A DNA stretch of 64,000 bases, taken from positions 2,288,962 to 2,352,961 of the forward strand of contig NC_008278.1 in NCBI RefSeq assembly GCF_000058485.1, in the 5' to 3' direction. The notes below the pieces were generated by a model that made no database searches, was not told the origin of the DNA, and saw nothing but the letters and a program-made list of their open reading frames with translations. Source of the stretch: Frankia alni ACN14a (GTDB lineage Bacteria > Actinomycetota > Actinomycetes > Frankiales > Frankiaceae). Position numbers and translations under genes: made by a program. How positions within the stretch are numbered: the stretch's first letter is position 1; the number at the start of each line of letters is the position of its first letter. Of the stretch, positions 36,220 through 44,599 are shown piece after piece.

Positions 36220-37365
36220 ACCCCCCGCGATGGGTGTGGTGGTGGGTTGGGGTGGATGGGCGGGTGTGGGTGGGAGTCTGGCTCTGAGCGCATGGGATCC
36301 CTTGGTGGGTGGGCCTTGGCGCTGGTTGTCGGTGGGGCGGCTCGGGCTGGTGTCGATCTTGCCGCCATGTCGAATCTTCGCGCTGGGCGGGGGCTTGGCC
36401 TGGTGAGCGCTGGTGCCCGGGGGATGGCCCCAGGTGCGCTCGCGATGGGCCTGGAGGCACGTCTGACCAGGGGCTCGGACGGTGGTGTTCGGGTCGTTGG
36501 TCGGGGGGTTGGTCCCGGGGCGGCTCGGTGGAGACGGGCGGGTGGCGCGGGAAGCGTCCGGTGCGGGTGGGTCGTGCTCATGCTCGCGCCTTTGAGTTCC
36601 GGTCGTCGGTGATCCGCTGCGGTTTCCCCTTTGGTGTCGGTTCCCGGGGCTGCCAGGCACCGCCGCGTCGGTGAGTTCGCTGGGGGCGGACCGGCGGCGG
36701 GCCATCGGATGGAGATCGTCCTGTCCGGCGTTGGCGCGCTTCCTGCCAGCACAAATGCCGCTTTCTTCGCGATACGCCCGCCCGCTTCGGGCGTCGGTCG
36801 GACCGGAACAATCTCCTCGCGACCCCACTTTGGTGCCATGCCGGTGGGGGTCCTCGACGTCGGGCCCGCGGACGGGGCGCCCGCACCGCGCCGGGCGCCT
36901 TCCGGCGGACGGTGACGGAGAGTGAGCATCGCCGAGGGTGGGCCGGTGTGGTCCGCCGATCTGGCCAGCCGAAGGGCGATCGCTTTTCTGGTTCCGCCGG
37001 TCGAGATGAGTGGCCCAGACCGCGAAAGACCGTCCGGGTTCGGACGATCGAATTCACCTGGGTGGGCTACCCCGGGTGGTCCGGGGTGGACGGTGCGCCT
37101 CGTCGGTCGCCCGGCAGCGGCGCGCGAGGATCGCCGTCGGCCGGAGTCGAAGGTGACGGGGCGGGGTGGGCCGACCGCGGTGGCCGATGACGTCGCCGTT
37201 GGCCCATCGTGGATCGCCATCGTTGTGCGTCCCGCCCCTTCGGTGAGATCGTTGGTGTGCCCACGGGTTCAGGTCCGGCGCCGGCGATGTTCGTCGGGAT
37301 AGTTCCGGTCGGCATGAGACCGGCCCTGTACAGATCGGCTGAACACCCGCTAAGCTGATCCGGTA
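36220..37365. other. 1.15-kb gene-poor stretch between tRNA-Val and the tRNA-like element
   Basis: No frame here has a convincing start, codon pattern or domain. Minus-strand frames that look protein-like run through the tRNA in antisense and are artefacts. From 36241 to 36274 the plus strand is strongly G-rich (six or more GGG runs), so a G-quadruplex is possible. Position between a tRNA and a partial tRNA copy is compatible with a degraded integrated element. Confidence 0.45.
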
Positions 37366-37497
37366 GGGCGTAGCGGGTCCCTTTTGTCGGTGCGGCGCCG
37401 CGCAGGATGCGTCGGGAGATCTCTCCCGTTTCGTACGTTTCCTTCGGGCGTGCCGCCGCGGCGGCCGGGACGCCGTGGTTCGAAACCGAATACGCCA
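37366..37497 (+). ncRNA. Degenerate tRNA-like element (tRNA-Val ends, foreign middle)
   Basis: The 5' end GGGCGTA (37366-37372) equals the acceptor arm of tRNA-Val(CAC). The 3' end repeats its T-loop region CGTGGTTCGAAACC (37474-37487) and TACGCC (37491-37496), so six acceptor base pairs are kept across 132 bases. The T stem is broken, because ACG is replaced by GAA. The middle has no D or anticodon arm; it contains CGGGAGATCTCTCCCG, a perfect small hairpin. TAAGCT at 37351-37356 could be a -10. It is either a decayed tRNA or attachment-site copy, or a structured RNA. Confidence 0.4.
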
Positions 37498-37500
37498 CTC

Positions 37501-37543
37501 GAGGGAGACTGGCGGCGACCCCCCCACGCCGTCAGTCTCCCTC
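37501..37543 (+). terminator. Very strong 17-bp hairpin after the tRNA-like element
   Basis: GAGGGAGACTGGCGGCG pairs with CGCCGTCAGTCTCCCTC through 17 positions, one of them a G-U wobble, around the loop ACCCCCCCA. It starts three bases after the tRNA-like 3' end. Only a weak T-containing run (ttcat) follows. A rho-independent terminator is the simplest reading. Confidence 0.7.
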
Positions 37544-37777
37544 TTCATCTGCGGGTACGCACCTGCGCGTGGGCGTCATCGCCCTCGCGGGAGCCCCTCA
37601 TCGGTCCACGTCCTGATAAATTGGCGGGATGATGGCCACCCTTCGAGGGGGATCGTCCGATGCAGGTGGCAGGGTTGTCCCCGGTGGGCAGGCCCGGTCG
37701 GCCATGTCCCGTCCAGTCGCTCCCACCTGCGGGCTCCCCCGGCCAGGCCGGGACGGCGAGCTCACTGTGACCACCCG

Positions 37778-38380
37778 GTGAGCGCCGAGGTCTCGCCTGG
37801 CGGGGTTCCGCTGGAGGAGCAGGCCGGGGTCGGCGGCCCGGATGCCTTCCAGCGGCTTTACACCCCGCACCGGATGGCCTACATCAAAGGCGAGGGGCGC
37901 GGGCGCGACGACGAATGCCCCTTCTGCTCCATCGTCGACATGTCCGATGAGGACGGGCTCGTCGTCGCCCGCGGGAAAACCGTCTACGCCGTCCTCAATC
38001 TCTATCCCTACAATGCCGGGCATCTGCTCGTCGTGCCTTACCGGCATGTGGCCGACTATGCCGACATGGAATCCGAAGAAATCGTGGAGATGGCCTTTTT
38101 CGTGCAGCGGGCCCTGCGCGCGCTGCGCACCGCCAGCGGAGCCCACGGTTTCAACACGGGCATGAACCTCGGCCACGTCGCCGGGGCTGGGATCGCCTCC
38201 CATGTGCACCAGCACGTGGTGCCCCGGTGGGGCGGCGACACGAACTTCATGCCGGTGGTGGGGGCCACCCGGGTCCTGCCCGCCCTGCTCGGGCAGACGC
38301 GGGAGATGCTCGCCGACGCCTGGGCGGCCGCCGCGGCCGCGGCCACGTCCACGTCCACGGCCGAGGCCGAGGCCGAGTAG
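37778..38380 (+). CDS. HIT family hydrolase/phosphorylase
   Basis: 200 residues from GTG 37778. The HIT core is complete: DECPFCSIVDM, VVARGKTVYAVLNLYPYNAGHLLVVPYRHVADYADM, and the catalytic triad GIASHVHQHVVPRWGGDTNFMPV. The CxxC near the start and this length fit the actinobacterial Ap4A phosphorylase/hydrolase type that often lies next to thrS or pgsA. Here pgsA is 2.4 kb away, beyond the EF-G-like gene. The last 20 residues are an Ala-Thr-Ser-Glu tail. No good ribosome binding site is seen. Confidence 0.9.
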   Translation: MSAEVSPGGVPLEEQAGVGGPDAFQRLYTPHRMAYIKGEGRGRDDECPFCSIVDMSDEDGLVVARGKTVYAVLNLYPYNAGHLLVVPYRHVADYADMESEEIVEMAFFVQRALRALRTASGAHGFNTGMNLGHVAGAGIASHVHQHVVPRWGGDTNFMPVVGATRVLPALLGQTREMLADAWAAAAAAATSTSTAEAEAE

Positions 38381-38410
38381 GTCGACGCCGAGGAGGCCGC
38401 CGCAGGCGGC

Positions 38411-40663
38411 TCAGCCGAGCAGCGAGTCGGCGAGCTGCGGCGGCATCGGCTCGTAGCCGTGCGGCTGGCGGTGGAAGCTGCCCGTTCCGTGACTCAGAGA
38501 GCGCAGCTCGATGGCGTACCGGGACATCTCGCTCTCGGGCACCTCGGCGTGCACGACGGTGCGCGTCGCCGCGAACGAGCTCGCGCTGCCCGGCGGCGGC
38601 GGCACCGGATCCATGCCGACGACCCGTCCACGCCGGGTCGACAGGTCGCTGACCACCGTCCCGACGAACTCGTCGGGCACCGACACGTCGACCGCGAGCA
38701 CCGGCTCGAGCACGACGACGCCGCCGCTGCGGACGGCGTCGCGCAGCGCCAGCCCGCCGGCGATCTGGAAGGCCATGTCCGAGGAGTCGACGCTGTGCGA
38801 CTTGCCGTCGACCAGGCGCACCCGCAGGTCGGTCAGCGGGTGGCCGGCGCGCACTCCCTGGGCCATCTGCGCCCGGACCCCCTTCTCGACCGAGGGGATG
38901 AACGAGCGCGGGATGGCGCCGCCGACGACCTCGTCGACGAACTCGAAGCCGCTGCCCGGCGGGAGCGGCTCGACCTCGATCTGGCAGACGGCGTACTGGC
39001 CGTGCCCACCGGACTGCTTGACCTGACGACCCAACCCCCGCGCCGGGGCCCGCAGCGTCTCCCGCAGCGGGATGACGGTCGGCACCCGGTCGACGGTGGC
39101 GCCATAGCGCTGGGCGAGGCGCTCCAGCACGGACTCCGCGTGGGCCTCGCCCATGCTCCACAGGACGAGCTGGGCGGTCTCCGGGTCCTGAACCACCCGC
39201 AGGGTCGGATCCTCGACCGCCAGCCGGGACAGCGCCGTGGCCAGCCGGTCCTCGTCGGCCCGGCCGCGGGCCCTGATCGCGATCGGCAGCAGCGGCTCGG
39301 GCATCGTCCAGGCGGGCAGGTGGCGCGGATCATCGAGGTTCGACAGGGTGTCGCCGGTCTCGGCGGTCGCGAGCTTCGTCACCACGCAGATGCCGCCCGC
39401 CGGGCAGTCCGGCACGCTGTGCAGCACCGAGCCGTACGGCCGGGACAGCGCGCCGACCCTCTCGTCGTCGTCGTGGTCGGCGTGGCCGGCCGCCGCCCGG
39501 CCGTGCCCGCTGACGTGGACGTGATCGTCCGGGTGCAGCGTCCCGCTGAACACCCGCACGACGGACATCCGGCCCACGTACGGGTCGGTGGTCGTCTTGA
39601 CGACCTCGGCGACCAGCGGCCCGGCGGGATCGCCGGTGGCCGGGTCGCAGGCCGTGCCGTCGGGCCGGGTCAGCACCGGGAGGGGATGCTCCGCCGGCGC
39701 GGGGAAGCCCTGGACGAACAGGTCGAGCAGCTCCGTCGAGCCGAACCCGCCGGCCAGCGCCGGGCCTCGGTCCTCCGCGACCCGTTCGTTCCTGTCCCGT
39801 CCGTTCCTGTCTCGCTGGTTGCCGTCCCGCTGGTTGCCGTCCCGTTCGCCCCGGTCGTGGTCCGCGCGCCGCTCGGTGAGCAGGCCGATCGGCAGCACTG
39901 GGAAGAACGTGCCGTGGGCGACCGCCTTCTCGAGGTCGGCCAGCAGCAGGTCCGGATCGGGGTCGGCGCCGGCCAGGTAGCGGTCGAGCAGGGTCTCGTC
40001 CTCGCTCTCGGCGATGATTCCCTCGACGAGGGCCGCCCGGGCGGCGGCGTGGCGCACGTCGGAGCGATCCGACTCCGCCGCCGACTCGCGCCGCCCGCCG
40101 GGGCCGTACTCGACGATCCGGCCGCTGAGCAGTCCCGTCATGCGCACCCCGCCGCCCGCCGCGCGGCTGGGAAGCCAGGCTGGCAGCACCCCGGTGCCGA
40201 AGGCGCGCTGGCACTCCTCGACCGCCGCGGTGAAGTCGGCCCGGGCCTGGTCCAGGTGGGTGATCGCGATGGCGCGCGGCATGCCGACCTCGGCACACTC
40301 GCTCCACAGCAGACCGGTCGCGCCGTCCACCCCGTCGACGGCGCTGACGACGAACAGGGCGGCGTCGGCGGCGCGCAGACCCGCGCGCAGCTCGCCGACG
40401 AAGTCGGGGTACCCCGGAGTGTCGAGCAGATTGACGGTGAGCCCGCGGTGGCTGACCGAGCACAGGGAGAGACTGACCGACCGGGACGGTCGGTGATCGG
40501 GGTCGGCGTGCCCGACGTAGCTGGTGTGGGCGAGCTGATGGTCGCCGTTCTGACGCTCGGGCGGCCCGGCGGTGGCGAGCAGTCGGTCCACCAGGGCCGT
40601 CTTGCCCGCGCCGGTGTGCCCCACCAGAACGACGTTGCGTACATCGCACGAGGCTGTCGACAT
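38411..40663 (-). CDS. fusA2: EF-G-like translation factor GTPase (EF-G2/FusA2 type)
   Basis: 750 residues from ATG 40663, with AAGGAGG about six bases upstream. G1 is VGHTGAGKTALVDRLL and G3 is DTPGYPDF, with Y-P in place of the H-V of true EF-G. G4 is ITHLDQARADF, replacing NKxD; both changes are known in EF-G-like paralogues. Domain IV has GGHGQYAVCQIEVEPLPPGSGFEFVDEVVGG and domain V ends SYAIELRSLSHGTGSFHR-like (RYAIELRSLSHGTGSF). It is not the main elongation factor, and its role is unsettled (ribosome recycling or stress has been suggested for relatives). A charged insert near the domain I/II junction is five 15-bp repeats. Confidence 0.88.
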   Translation of the reverse strand: MSTASCDVRNVVLVGHTGAGKTALVDRLLATAGPPERQNGDHQLAHTSYVGHADPDHRPSRSVSLSLCSVSHRGLTVNLLDTPGYPDFVGELRAGLRAADAALFVVSAVDGVDGATGLLWSECAEVGMPRAIAITHLDQARADFTAAVEECQRAFGTGVLPAWLPSRAAGGGVRMTGLLSGRIVEYGPGGRRESAAESDRSDVRHAAARAALVEGIIAESEDETLLDRYLAGADPDPDLLLADLEKAVAHGTFFPVLPIGLLTERRADHDRGERDGNQRDGNQRDRNGRDRNERVAEDRGPALAGGFGSTELLDLFVQGFPAPAEHPLPVLTRPDGTACDPATGDPAGPLVAEVVKTTTDPYVGRMSVVRVFSGTLHPDDHVHVSGHGRAAAGHADHDDDERVGALSRPYGSVLHSVPDCPAGGICVVTKLATAETGDTLSNLDDPRHLPAWTMPEPLLPIAIRARGRADEDRLATALSRLAVEDPTLRVVQDPETAQLVLWSMGEAHAESVLERLAQRYGATVDRVPTVIPLRETLRAPARGLGRQVKQSGGHGQYAVCQIEVEPLPPGSGFEFVDEVVGGAIPRSFIPSVEKGVRAQMAQGVRAGHPLTDLRVRLVDGKSHSVDSSDMAFQIAGGLALRDAVRSGGVVVLEPVLAVDVSVPDEFVGTVVSDLSTRRGRVVGMDPVPPPPGSASSFAATRTVVHAEVPESEMSRYAIELRSLSHGTGSFHRQPHGYEPMPPQLADSLLG
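39781..39855 (-). repeat. 15-bp in-frame tandem repeat, 5 units
   Basis: Five contiguous 15-bp units on the plus strand, for example CCCGTTCGTTCCTGT, CCCGTCCGTTCCTGT and CCCGCTGGTTGCCGT. On the coding strand they give the pentapeptide series RDGNQ, RDGNQ, RDRNG, RDRNE inside the EF-G-like protein. Confidence 0.92.
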
Positions 40664-40830
40664 CCTCGCCTCCTTGATCGGCAGGTGGGATCCTGTCCGT
40701 AACGGCAGAGTCCTCCCAGGTGACGTGGGGCACAAGCCCGAGGGGGGTCGTGGTCGGGAATGCACGGATCGTGGCGGCGGTACTGTGAAGACCGCCCGAA
40801 GCCGGGTACACGCGGGACGACGGGACGGAC

Positions 40831-41520
40831 ATGCTCGCTAGCAAGGCACGACCGCAGATCCAGAAGGTGCTCGACCCGGTGAGCCAGTGGGCCGCCCGGT
40901 CGTCGGTGTCGCCCGACGTCGTGACGATCATCGGTACCGTCGGGGTGGCCGGCGCCGCGCTGGGGTTCTTCACCCGCGGGGTGTTCTTCCTCGGCACGAT
41001 CGTGATCACCCTCTTCGTCTTCTCGGACCTGATCGACGGGGTGATCGCCCGAGCCCGCGGCATCTCCTCCAAGTGGGGGGCCTTCCTCGACTCGACCTCC
41101 GACCGCGTCGGCGACAGCGCGATCTTCGGTTCCCTGATCGTCTGGTACGCCGGTGACGGCGACTCGCTGCCGCTCGTCGTGGCCGCGTTGATCTGCCTGG
41201 TGGCGGGCTCGATCACCTCCTACGTCAAGGCACGTGCGGAGGGGCTCGGCTTCACCTGCGACGTCGGCTTCGCCGAGCGCGGCGAGCGGCTGCTGGTCCT
41301 GCTGGTCGCCGCCGGGCTGTACGGCCTCGGCGTGCCCTACCTGCTGCCCGCCGCCCTGTGGTTCCTCGTCGGCGCGACCTCGCTCACCGTCGTGCAGCGC
41401 GTGGTGCACGTGTACCGGCAGTGGTACCGCGCAGGTGACCCGCCGTCGCCGTCCGCGTCGACCGCGGCCCCCACCGTCCCCTCCGGGGCCGCGCCGGCCG
41501 GGCCCGCGCGGCGGCCGTGA
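40831..41520 (+). CDS. pgsA: CDP-alcohol phosphatidyltransferase (phosphatidylinositol phosphate synthase)
   Basis: 229 residues from ATG 40831. The family signature is complete: SDLIDGVIARARGISSKWGAFLDSTSDR, that is D-x2-DG-x2-AR-x8-G-x3-D-x3-D. About six membrane helices follow the pattern of the family. In actinobacteria with downstream patA and pimA genes, this enzyme joins inositol-1-phosphate to CDP-diacylglycerol to make phosphatidylinositol phosphate. The 40-residue C-terminal tail is Pro/Ser/Ala-rich. It is divergent from the EF-G-like gene. Confidence 0.93.
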   Translation: MLASKARPQIQKVLDPVSQWAARSSVSPDVVTIIGTVGVAGAALGFFTRGVFFLGTIVITLFVFSDLIDGVIARARGISSKWGAFLDSTSDRVGDSAIFGSLIVWYAGDGDSLPLVVAALICLVAGSITSYVKARAEGLGFTCDVGFAERGERLLVLLVAAGLYGLGVPYLLPAALWFLVGATSLTVVQRVVHVYRQWYRAGDPPSPSASTAAPTVPSGAAPAGPARRP

Positions 41521-41531
41521 CCGTGGTCCAA

Positions 41532-41619
41532 CCGTCCTCGGGCTGCGCACCGTCCTCGGGCTGCGCACCGTGACCGGACTTCGACGGTGACCGGACTTCG
41601 GTCGTGACCGGGGCTCGGC
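41532..41619 (+). repeat. Intergenic 17-18-bp tandem repeat between pgsA and patA
   Basis: Units CCGTCCTCGGGCTGCGCA at 41532-41549 and 41550-41567 are identical. Three degenerate units built on CGTGACCGGACTTCG follow, up to the patA GTG. The array fills the whole spacer, and the patA start codon falls within the next partial unit. Confidence 0.85.
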
Positions 41620-41620
41620 C

Positions 41621-42478
41621 GTGAGCGAGGGGCGGCTCACGGATCTCGGCTACGCGCTGGGCTGGCGCGGCGTGCGGCTGCTGCCGGAACCGGTCGCCGC
41701 CGCGGCGTTCCGGCTGGGCGCCGACGCGGCCTACCGGCGCGGCGGGCGGGGGGTGCGCCGGCTGCGGGCAAACCTGAGCCGGGTGGCACCGCCCGGCACC
41801 GACCTGGATCGGCTCACCCGGGCGGCGATGCGCTCCTACGCGCGCTACTGGCTCGAGGTCTTCCGCCTGCGCGAGCTCGGTACCGAGCGGATCGTCGGCC
41901 GGATGCGGGTCCTCGACGAGCACCTGCTGCGTGACGCGCACGCCCGCGGCACCGGCACGATCCTGGCGCTGCCACACATGGGCAACTGGGAGCAGGCCGG
42001 CGCCTGGCTCGCGGCGACGGGCGTCCCGTTCACCACGGTCGCCGAGCGGCTGCGGCCCGAGTCGCTGTTCGAGCGCTTCGTCGCGTTCCGCTCCGAGCTC
42101 GGGATGGAGGTCATCCCGCTGACCGGCGGTGAGAGCCCGCCGTTCGGCCTGCTGGCCGACCGGCTGCGGGCCGGCGGAATGCTGTGCCTGCTCGCCGACC
42201 GCGACCTGTCCCGCGCGGGCATCGGCGTGCGGTTCTTCGGCGCCCCGGCGACGATGCCCGGCGGACCCGCCGCGCTCACGCTGGCCACCGGGGCGACGCT
42301 GCTGCCGGTCACGCTCTGGTTCGACTCGGACGGCTGGAGCGCGCGGATCCACCCCCCGGTGCGGCCGAGCGACGTCGCGACGATGACCCAGGACCTCGCC
42401 GACGCCTTCGCCGCCGGCATCGCCGCCCACCCCGCCGACTGGCACATGCTCCAGCGCGTCTGGCGCGACGAGGCGTGA
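41621..42478 (+). CDS. patA: Phosphatidylinositol mannoside acyltransferase
   Basis: 285 residues from GTG 41621. It is of the lipid A acyltransferase (HtrB/LpxL) type: LALPHMGNWEQAGAWLAATG holds the HxxxxE catalytic pair, followed by TVAERLRPESLFERFVAFRSELGMEVIPL and CLLADRDLSRAGIGVRFFGAPATMPGGPAALTLATGA. PatA puts an acyl chain on the mannose of PIM1/PIM2 at the inner membrane face. Between pgsA and pimA, the substrate assignment is firm by context. The start region overlaps a tandem repeat, so initiation context may vary between strains. Confidence 0.92.
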   Translation: MSEGRLTDLGYALGWRGVRLLPEPVAAAAFRLGADAAYRRGGRGVRRLRANLSRVAPPGTDLDRLTRAAMRSYARYWLEVFRLRELGTERIVGRMRVLDEHLLRDAHARGTGTILALPHMGNWEQAGAWLAATGVPFTTVAERLRPESLFERFVAFRSELGMEVIPLTGGESPPFGLLADRLRAGGMLCLLADRDLSRAGIGVRFFGAPATMPGGPAALTLATGATLLPVTLWFDSDGWSARIHPPVRPSDVATMTQDLADAFAAGIAAHPADWHMLQRVWRDEA

Positions 42479-42506
42479 GCCCGCCCGGTCGCGCCACGGC
42501 GGCGCC

Positions 42507-43634
42507 GTGAAGATCGGCCTGGCCTGCCCCTACACCTGGGACGTCCCCGGCGGGGTCCAGGTCCACGTGCGGGACCTCGCCGAGACCCTGCTCGCGGCGG
42601 GGCACGAGGTCTCCGTCATCACCCCCGTCGACGACGAGCAGACCCTGCCGTCCCACGCCGTCGACGCCGGTCGGGCACTGCCCGTGCCGTACAACGGCTC
42701 GGTCGCCCGGCTGCTGATGGGCCCGGTCTCCGCCGCCCGGGTCCGCCGCTGGCTGCGCGAGCACGACTTCGACGTCCTGCACGTGCACGAGCCCAGCGCG
42801 CCGAGCGTCAGCCTGCTGGCCTGCATGCTCGCCGACGGGCCGATCGTGGCGACCTTCCACACCGCCAACCCCCGCTCCCGGTTCCTGACCGCCGCGCAGG
42901 GCGCGCTGCAGCCGTCCTTCGAGAAGCTGCGTGCCCGCATCGCCGTGTCCGAGGCGGCGCGGCGCACGCTGGTGGAGCATCTCGGCGCCGACGCCATCCT
43001 GATCCCGAACGGGGTCGCGGTGCAGCACTTCGCCGACGCCCGGCCGCTGCCCGGCTACGACGACGGGCGGCCCACCGTCGCCTTCCTCGGCCGCATCGAC
43101 GAGCCGCGCAAGGGCCTCGACGTGCTGCTGGCCGCGATGCCGGCGCTCGCCGCCCGGATCGACGACGTGCGCCTGCTCGTCGCCGGGCCCGGGGACGCCG
43201 CGGCGGTGCGCGCCCGGCTGGATCCGCAGCTGCGGTCCCGGGTCGAGCTGCTCGGCCTCGTCTCCGATGCGGACAAGCCGCGGGTGTTCGCCTCCGGCCA
43301 GGTGTACTGCGCCCCGAACACCGGCCAGGAGAGCTTCGGAATCGTCCTGCTGGAGGCGATGGCGGCCGGGACCGCCGTGGTGGCCAGCGACATCGACGCG
43401 TTCCGCCGGGTGCTCGACGACGGCCGCGCCGGGCGGCTGTTCGACGTCGGCGATCCCGCGCAGCTCGCCGCCACCCTCGCCGACGTGCTGACCGATCCCG
43501 TCGGGGCCGCGGGGCTCATCCGGCGGGGCCGGAAGGTCGTCGAGACGTACGACTGGCGGACCATCGCCGAGCGCATCGTCGGCGTCTACGAGATGGTCTC
43601 CGGGGACCGGCGGGTGTCGCTCGCGCCGGCCTAG
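42507..43634 (+). CDS. pimA: Phosphatidylinositol alpha-mannosyltransferase
   Basis: 375 residues from GTG 42507. A GT-B fold, family GT4: KIGLACPYTWDVPGGVQVHVRDLAETLLAAGHEV at the N-terminus and the donor-site NTGQESFGIVLLEAMAAGTAVVASDIDAFRRVL (E-x7-E) at the C-terminus. HVHEPSAPSVSLLA and FHTANPRSRF are typical of PimA. It adds the first mannose from GDP-mannose to phosphatidylinositol. Twenty-eight bases separate it from patA, so it belongs to the pgsA-patA-pimA operon. Confidence 0.95.
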   Translation: MKIGLACPYTWDVPGGVQVHVRDLAETLLAAGHEVSVITPVDDEQTLPSHAVDAGRALPVPYNGSVARLLMGPVSAARVRRWLREHDFDVLHVHEPSAPSVSLLACMLADGPIVATFHTANPRSRFLTAAQGALQPSFEKLRARIAVSEAARRTLVEHLGADAILIPNGVAVQHFADARPLPGYDDGRPTVAFLGRIDEPRKGLDVLLAAMPALAARIDDVRLLVAGPGDAAAVRARLDPQLRSRVELLGLVSDADKPRVFASGQVYCAPNTGQESFGIVLLEAMAAGTAVVASDIDAFRRVLDDGRAGRLFDVGDPAQLAATLADVLTDPVGAAGLIRRGRKVVETYDWRTIAERIVGVYEMVSGDRRVSLAPA

Positions 43635-43721
43635 CCGGGTGGGCGGCGACGAGTCCGGTGCCGAGCCCGGTGGCCGGTACCGGCGCCAGGTCACATCCGC
43701 CCGTTGACTACGCTGCGCGAG

Positions 43722-44447
43722 ATGACCGTCCTCGTGGTGGTGGTTGCCCTGGTGGTGGCGACTGCGACCTATCTGACCTGGCTGGCCCGCCGGCTCGATC
43801 GGCTCGCCGCCCGGGTGTCGGACGCCGGCGGCGGTCTGGTCACCCAGCTCGTCGCTCGCGCCGACGCCGCGGCGCGGCTCGCCGAGCGCTGCGGTCTCGA
43901 CGAGCTGGCGGCCAGCGCCGCCCGCGCGCGCGCCACCTACCCGGCCCTGCTCGCCGGCGCCCCCCTGGACGCCGCGGTCGAGCTGACCGAGAACGCGCTG
44001 AGCCGGGCGCTGCGCTCCGCGGAGGTCGCGGCGGCCGGGCAGCGCTTTCCCGTCGAGCTGCACGCGGTCGACTCCGGGGCGGCCCGGGTGGCGCTGGCCC
44101 GCCAGTTCCACAACGACGCGGTCCGGGACCAGCGGGCGCTCGCGGGCCGCCGGGTGGTCCGGGTGCTCCACCTGTCCGGCCGCCGCCCGCCGCCCGGCTA
44201 CTTCGAGATCGACGACGCCCTGCCGGCTCGCGAGGAACCCTGGCCGCGCCTCGTCGAGGGCGGCTCGGCGGATGACGCCGACCCCTCCGTCCGCGACGCC
44301 CCCGTCGGCGACGCCCCTGGCCGCGATGTTCCTGGCCGCGACGCCTCCGTTCGCGACCTGCCCGGTCGCGACATCCCCGGCCGGGAGGACCGGTCGGGGC
44401 GCGACGGGCCGCTCGGGCACGGCGACCGGCCGGGCCTGGCCTCCTGA
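43722..44447 (+). CDS. Membrane-anchored protein of unknown function downstream of pimA
   Basis: 241 residues from ATG 43722; a TTG at 43704 is in frame but less likely. One N-terminal helix ([22 protein letters not shown]) anchors a soluble domain with long amphipathic helices ([57 protein letters not shown]) and [32 protein letters not shown]. The helical part recalls LemA-like proteins; genes of this kind commonly follow pimA in actinobacteria. The tail is a 15-bp minisatellite (44289-44378). TACGCT seven bases before ATG suggests a leaderless transcript. Confidence 0.75.
   Translation: MTVLVVVVALVVATATYLTWLARRLDRLAARVSDAGGGLVTQLVARADAAARLAERCGLDELAASAARARATYPALLAGAPLDAAVELTENALSRALRSAEVAAAGQRFPVELHAVDSGAARVALARQFHNDAVRDQRALAGRRVVRVLHLSGRRPPPGYFEIDDALPAREEPWPRLVEGGSADDADPSVRDAPVGDAPGRDVPGRDASVRDLPGRDIPGREDRSGRDGPLGHGDRPGLAS
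44289..44378 (+). repeat. 15-bp in-frame tandem repeat, 6 units
   Basis: Six consecutive five-codon units encode [25 protein letters not shown] and GRDIP, in the hydrophilic tail of the membrane protein after pimA. Confidence 0.85.
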
Positions 44448-44599
44448 GCCGCCCGGTCGGCGCGAGCTGCGCCGTACGATGGGGAACCGACCCACCCGCA
44501 CGGGATTCACCTGGCTGGGTATCCGACATGCAGGTGTCCCTGACATGGCGGAGCCGGCCGGCCGTGGCGCCCGACTGGAGCGAAAAGAGACGGCACATC

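Noticed and set aside
36094-36828. Minus-strand frame of 244 codons ending VGVRGFEPRTSAV
   Set aside because: The C-terminus is tRNA-Val(CAC) read in antisense, a well-known artefact, and the rest is Pro/Arg/Thr-rich with no domain.
35871-37220. Minus-strand frame of 449 codons passing through tRNA-Val
   Set aside because: It crosses the tRNA in antisense (YVVSNHGPLPCEGS is tRNA-derived) and shows no recognisable protein features.
37067-37498. Minus-strand frame starting MAYSVSNHGV
   Set aside because: The start is the antisense of the partial tRNA copy; the remainder has no supporting features.
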